This document shows, piece by piece, positions 62,834-64,000 of a DNA stretch of 64,000 bases. Source of the DNA: Halomonas elongata DSM 2581. GTDB lineage: Bacteria; Pseudomonadota; Gammaproteobacteria; Pseudomonadales; Halomonadaceae. The notes beneath the pieces are model-generated. The model did not search any database and was not told the DNA's origin. It saw only the letters and a program-made list of their open reading frames with translations. The stretch covers positions 3,658,001 through 3,722,000 of the forward strand of contig NC_014532.2 in assembly GCF_000196875.2 (NCBI RefSeq), given 5' to 3'. Both the position numbers and the translations under genes were made by a program. Each line of letters starts with the position of its first letter. Within the stretch, counting starts at the first letter, position 1.

Positions 62834-63013
62834 TGGAGGTGACGCGACATGCCGTCCTTGGCGGCGGCGCACTCCGTGTGCGTCGCATGCTGTGGGCGTC
62901 ACCACATGGCAAGCATAGCCCATCCCCGGCGGGCTGCTGTGCGACATGAACGACTCGGCACGTGCGAAATCCCCCGCACGCACCCACCATAGAGTTACTG
63001 GGGTTATTTTTTC

Positions 63014-63042
63014 TTGACCATCGCTTCTAATGGGGTTACTAT
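63014..63042 (+). promoter_or_regulatory. hicAB promoter
   Basis: -35 TTGACC (63014-63019), a 17-bp spacer and -10 TACTAT (63037-63042), about 30 bases before hicA. The -10 lies inside a perfect inverted repeat, the arrangement expected for autorepression by the toxin-antitoxin complex. The gap 62834-63013 otherwise shows no gene. Confidence 0.85.
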
Positions 63043-63050
63043 AACCCCAT
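63030..63050. promoter_or_regulatory. hicAB operator (inverted repeat)
   Basis: ATGGGGTTA (63030-63038) and TAACCCCAT (63042-63050) form a perfect 9-bp inverted repeat around CTA, covering the -10 hexamer. A further half-site GGGGTTA lies at 63000-63006, upstream of the -35. Binding by the HicB C-terminal domain is inferred from known hicAB systems. Confidence 0.75.
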
Positions 63051-63072
63051 CAACGCAGCAAAGGAGCCGGAG

Positions 63073-63255
63073 GTGAAAAGCAGTGAACTGATCAAGGAGC
63101 TTGAAGCGGATGGATGGCAGCTAGATCGCATCAAGGGCAGTCACCACCACTTCAGACACCCCTCCAAGCCCGGCACCATCACGGTGCCTCATCCAAAGAA
63201 GGATCTGAAAAAGGGCTTAGTACAAGGGATCAGAAAGCAAGCCGGCCTCAAGTGA
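63073..63255 (+). CDS. hicA: HicA-type mRNA interferase toxin
   Basis: 60-residue double-stranded-RNA-binding-fold toxin that cleaves mRNA in translation-dependent stress. KSSELIKELEADGWQLDRIKGSHHHFRHP carries the GSHHHF block with the catalytic His; TVPHPKKDLKKGLVQGIRKQAG is the usual C-terminus. A GTG start with GGAG upstream. The antitoxin gene follows 38 bases later. Length and key residues are intact, so the toxin is likely functional. Confidence 0.92.
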   Translation: MKSSELIKELEADGWQLDRIKGSHHHFRHPSKPGTITVPHPKKDLKKGLVQGIRKQAGLK

Positions 63256-63293
63256 GGCCGGTCACCTCCGGCACTTCACACAGGAGCGACGAC

Positions 63294-63971
63294 ATGTACT
63301 ACCCCATTGCTATCGAGATCGCTGACGAACAGCACGCCTACAGCGTCGTGGTTCCCGATCTGCCGGGCTGCTTCTCCGCCGGCGACACCTTCGACGAGGC
63401 GGTCGCCAATGCGCGCGAGGCCATCGAGGGGCATCTGGAAAGCCTGTCCGATCACGGTGATCCAATCCCTAAGACCACTACCATCGAGCAGCATCTGGAG
63501 AATCCAGACTATAAAGGTTGGGTATGGGCGACTGTTGAGGTCGATATAACGCCCTACCTGGGCAAGAGCCACAAGATCAATGTCACACTTCCGGAACTAT
63601 TGATCAAGCGCATCGACACCGCAGTAGCAAAACAGGGCGATGTGTATCAGAGCCGGTCGGGATTTCTGTCCCGCGCCGCGCAATACGAATTGGAGCGCAT
63701 TACTAATAAGGAGCGAAACATGAACGCCGAGCAAGCACGCCAACAGGCCGAAGCCGCTGACCCGAACCACGAAAATATCGTGAAGCGATTGACGTCAGAA
63801 ATTAATGCCCAATCCAAGATGGGGCGTCGAAGCGCTTCATCACATTTTCAGACCGACATCTTTAGCCAAGAAGATATTGATACAGCAATCGCCGAACTTG
63901 AAAATCTAGGGTATAAAGTCAAATCGGAAAAAATTAACCCCAAATTCTATGTCATCACAGCTGAATGGTGA
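63294..63971 (+). CDS. hicB: HicB-type antitoxin with C-terminal extension
   Basis: 225 residues. Residues 1-138 are a complete HicB: the partial RNase H-like fold (MYYPIAIEIADEQHAYSVVVPDLPGCFSAGDT) and a DNA-binding C-domain (INVTLPELLIKRIDTAV...RSGFLSRAAQYELERI). HicB normally ends about there; this one runs on in frame for some 83 residues (from Met143) with a helical segment and the ending LENLGYKVKSEKINPKFYVITAEW, which looks like small phage proteins. Met143 (63720) has its own AAGGAG six bases upstream, so the extension may also be made separately. Base composition of the extension is clearly lower in GC. Confidence 0.85.
   Translation: MYYPIAIEIADEQHAYSVVVPDLPGCFSAGDTFDEAVANAREAIEGHLESLSDHGDPIPKTTTIEQHLENPDYKGWVWATVEVDITPYLGKSHKINVTLPELLIKRIDTAVAKQGDVYQSRSGFLSRAAQYELERITNKERNMNAEQARQQAEAADPNHENIVKRLTSEINAQSKMGRRSASSHFQTDIFSQEDIDTAIAELENLGYKVKSEKINPKFYVITAEW
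63720..63971 (+). CDS. possible separately translated phage-like protein inside the hicB frame
   Basis: An in-frame ATG with AAGGAG six bases upstream would give an 83-residue protein: helical N-terminus (NAEQARQQAEAADPNHENIVKRLTSEINAQ) and a compact end (EDIDTAIAELENLGYKVK, then FYVITAEW). The pattern is known from small uncharacterised phage proteins. It is the same frame as hicB, so it could be an internal product or a formerly separate gene whose upstream stop was lost. No function can be assigned. Confidence 0.45.
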   Translation: MNAEQARQQAEAADPNHENIVKRLTSEINAQSKMGRRSASSHFQTDIFSQEDIDTAIAELENLGYKVKSEKINPKFYVITAEW

Positions 63972-64000
63972 CTCTTTGGAGGAATGAGAAAAGGGGCCAC

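Noticed and set aside
62834-62930. Imperfect inverted repeat GGTGACGCGACATGC / GCATGCTGTGGGCGTCACC before hicA.
   Set aside because: Several mismatches and no clear transcript context; it could be chance in GC-rich sequence.
63984-64000. A possible gene start (ATGAGAAAAGGG) at the right edge.
   Set aside because: The GGAGGA directly abuts the ATG, leaving no spacer, and only five codons are visible.

Overview
The window is chromosomal DNA of a GC-rich gammaproteobacterium. Gene content, gene order and protein sequences fit the Halomonadaceae (Halomonas or a close relative). Long blocks follow the gene order known from Pseudomonas: pilT-yggS-proC-yggT-metX-metW; dksA-gluQ-cbrX-cbrA-cbrB-crcZ-pcnB-folK-panBCD; rpsO-truB-rbfA-infB-nusA-rimP-tRNAs-secG-tpiA-glmM-folP-ftsH-rlmE-yhbY-greA-carBA-dapB; and dnaJ-dnaK-grpE-recN-fur-bamE-rnfH-ratA-smpB-ssrA. 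This assignment is inferred from the sequence alone; no database search was run.

Layout. At 1-290 the minus strand carries the promoters, boxA and leader of an rRNA operon whose 16S gene lies beyond the left edge. 0.5-10 kb holds tyrS, anmK, a PilT-type ATPase, yggS, proC, yggT, metX-metW, sfsA and an aminotransferase. 10.3-21.4 kb holds dksA, gluQ, the CbrAB two-component system with its small partner CbrX, an RNA gene that looks like CrcZ, then pcnB, folK and panBCD. 21.5-24 kb holds a thiolase and an MFS exporter. 24-36.7 kb is the translation and RNA-metabolism block (pnp, rpsO, truB, rbfA, infB, nusA, rimP, two tRNAs, secG, tpiA, glmM, folP). 36.8-46.3 kb holds ftsH, rlmE, yhbY, greA, carB, carA and dapB. 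46.4-53.4 kb is a block of accessory transport genes inserted between dapB and dnaJ: a phytase-like lipoprotein, two DMT transporters, a DUF2218 protein, an FeCT-type ABC importer and a LysE exporter. 53.5-61.7 kb holds the chaperone genes, recN, fur and the bamE/rnfH/ratA/smpB group. The tmRNA gene ssrA ends at 62157; beyond it base composition and content change to an island-like segment with an SOS-controlled DUF1654 gene, an unknown gene and a HicAB toxin-antitoxin pair.

Regulation that can be read directly. Between cbrB and pcnB there is a sigma-54 promoter, TGTTACC/GGTAACA half-sites upstream of it, and about 490 bases with nine A-rich CAACAACAA-type motifs ending in a strong terminator. 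This is the complete anatomy of a CbrB-driven, Hfq/Crc-sequestering CrcZ RNA outside Pseudomonas. The same TGTTACC element recurs with a 30-bp period in front of panB. Heat-shock (sigma-32) promoters stand before both grpE and dnaK. LexA boxes stand before recN and before the island DUF1654 gene. The hicAB promoter is overlapped by a perfect 9-bp inverted repeat. The pnp leader contains three alternating GGCCACC/GGTGGCC segments that can form mutually exclusive hairpins.

Most interesting points: the CrcZ-like RNA and its control region; the TGTTACC array before panBCD; a HicB antitoxin with an 83-residue C-terminal extension that has its own internal ribosome binding site; an initiator tRNA with a U1:U72 mismatch; and structured repeats between rpsO and pnp and between yhbY and greA.
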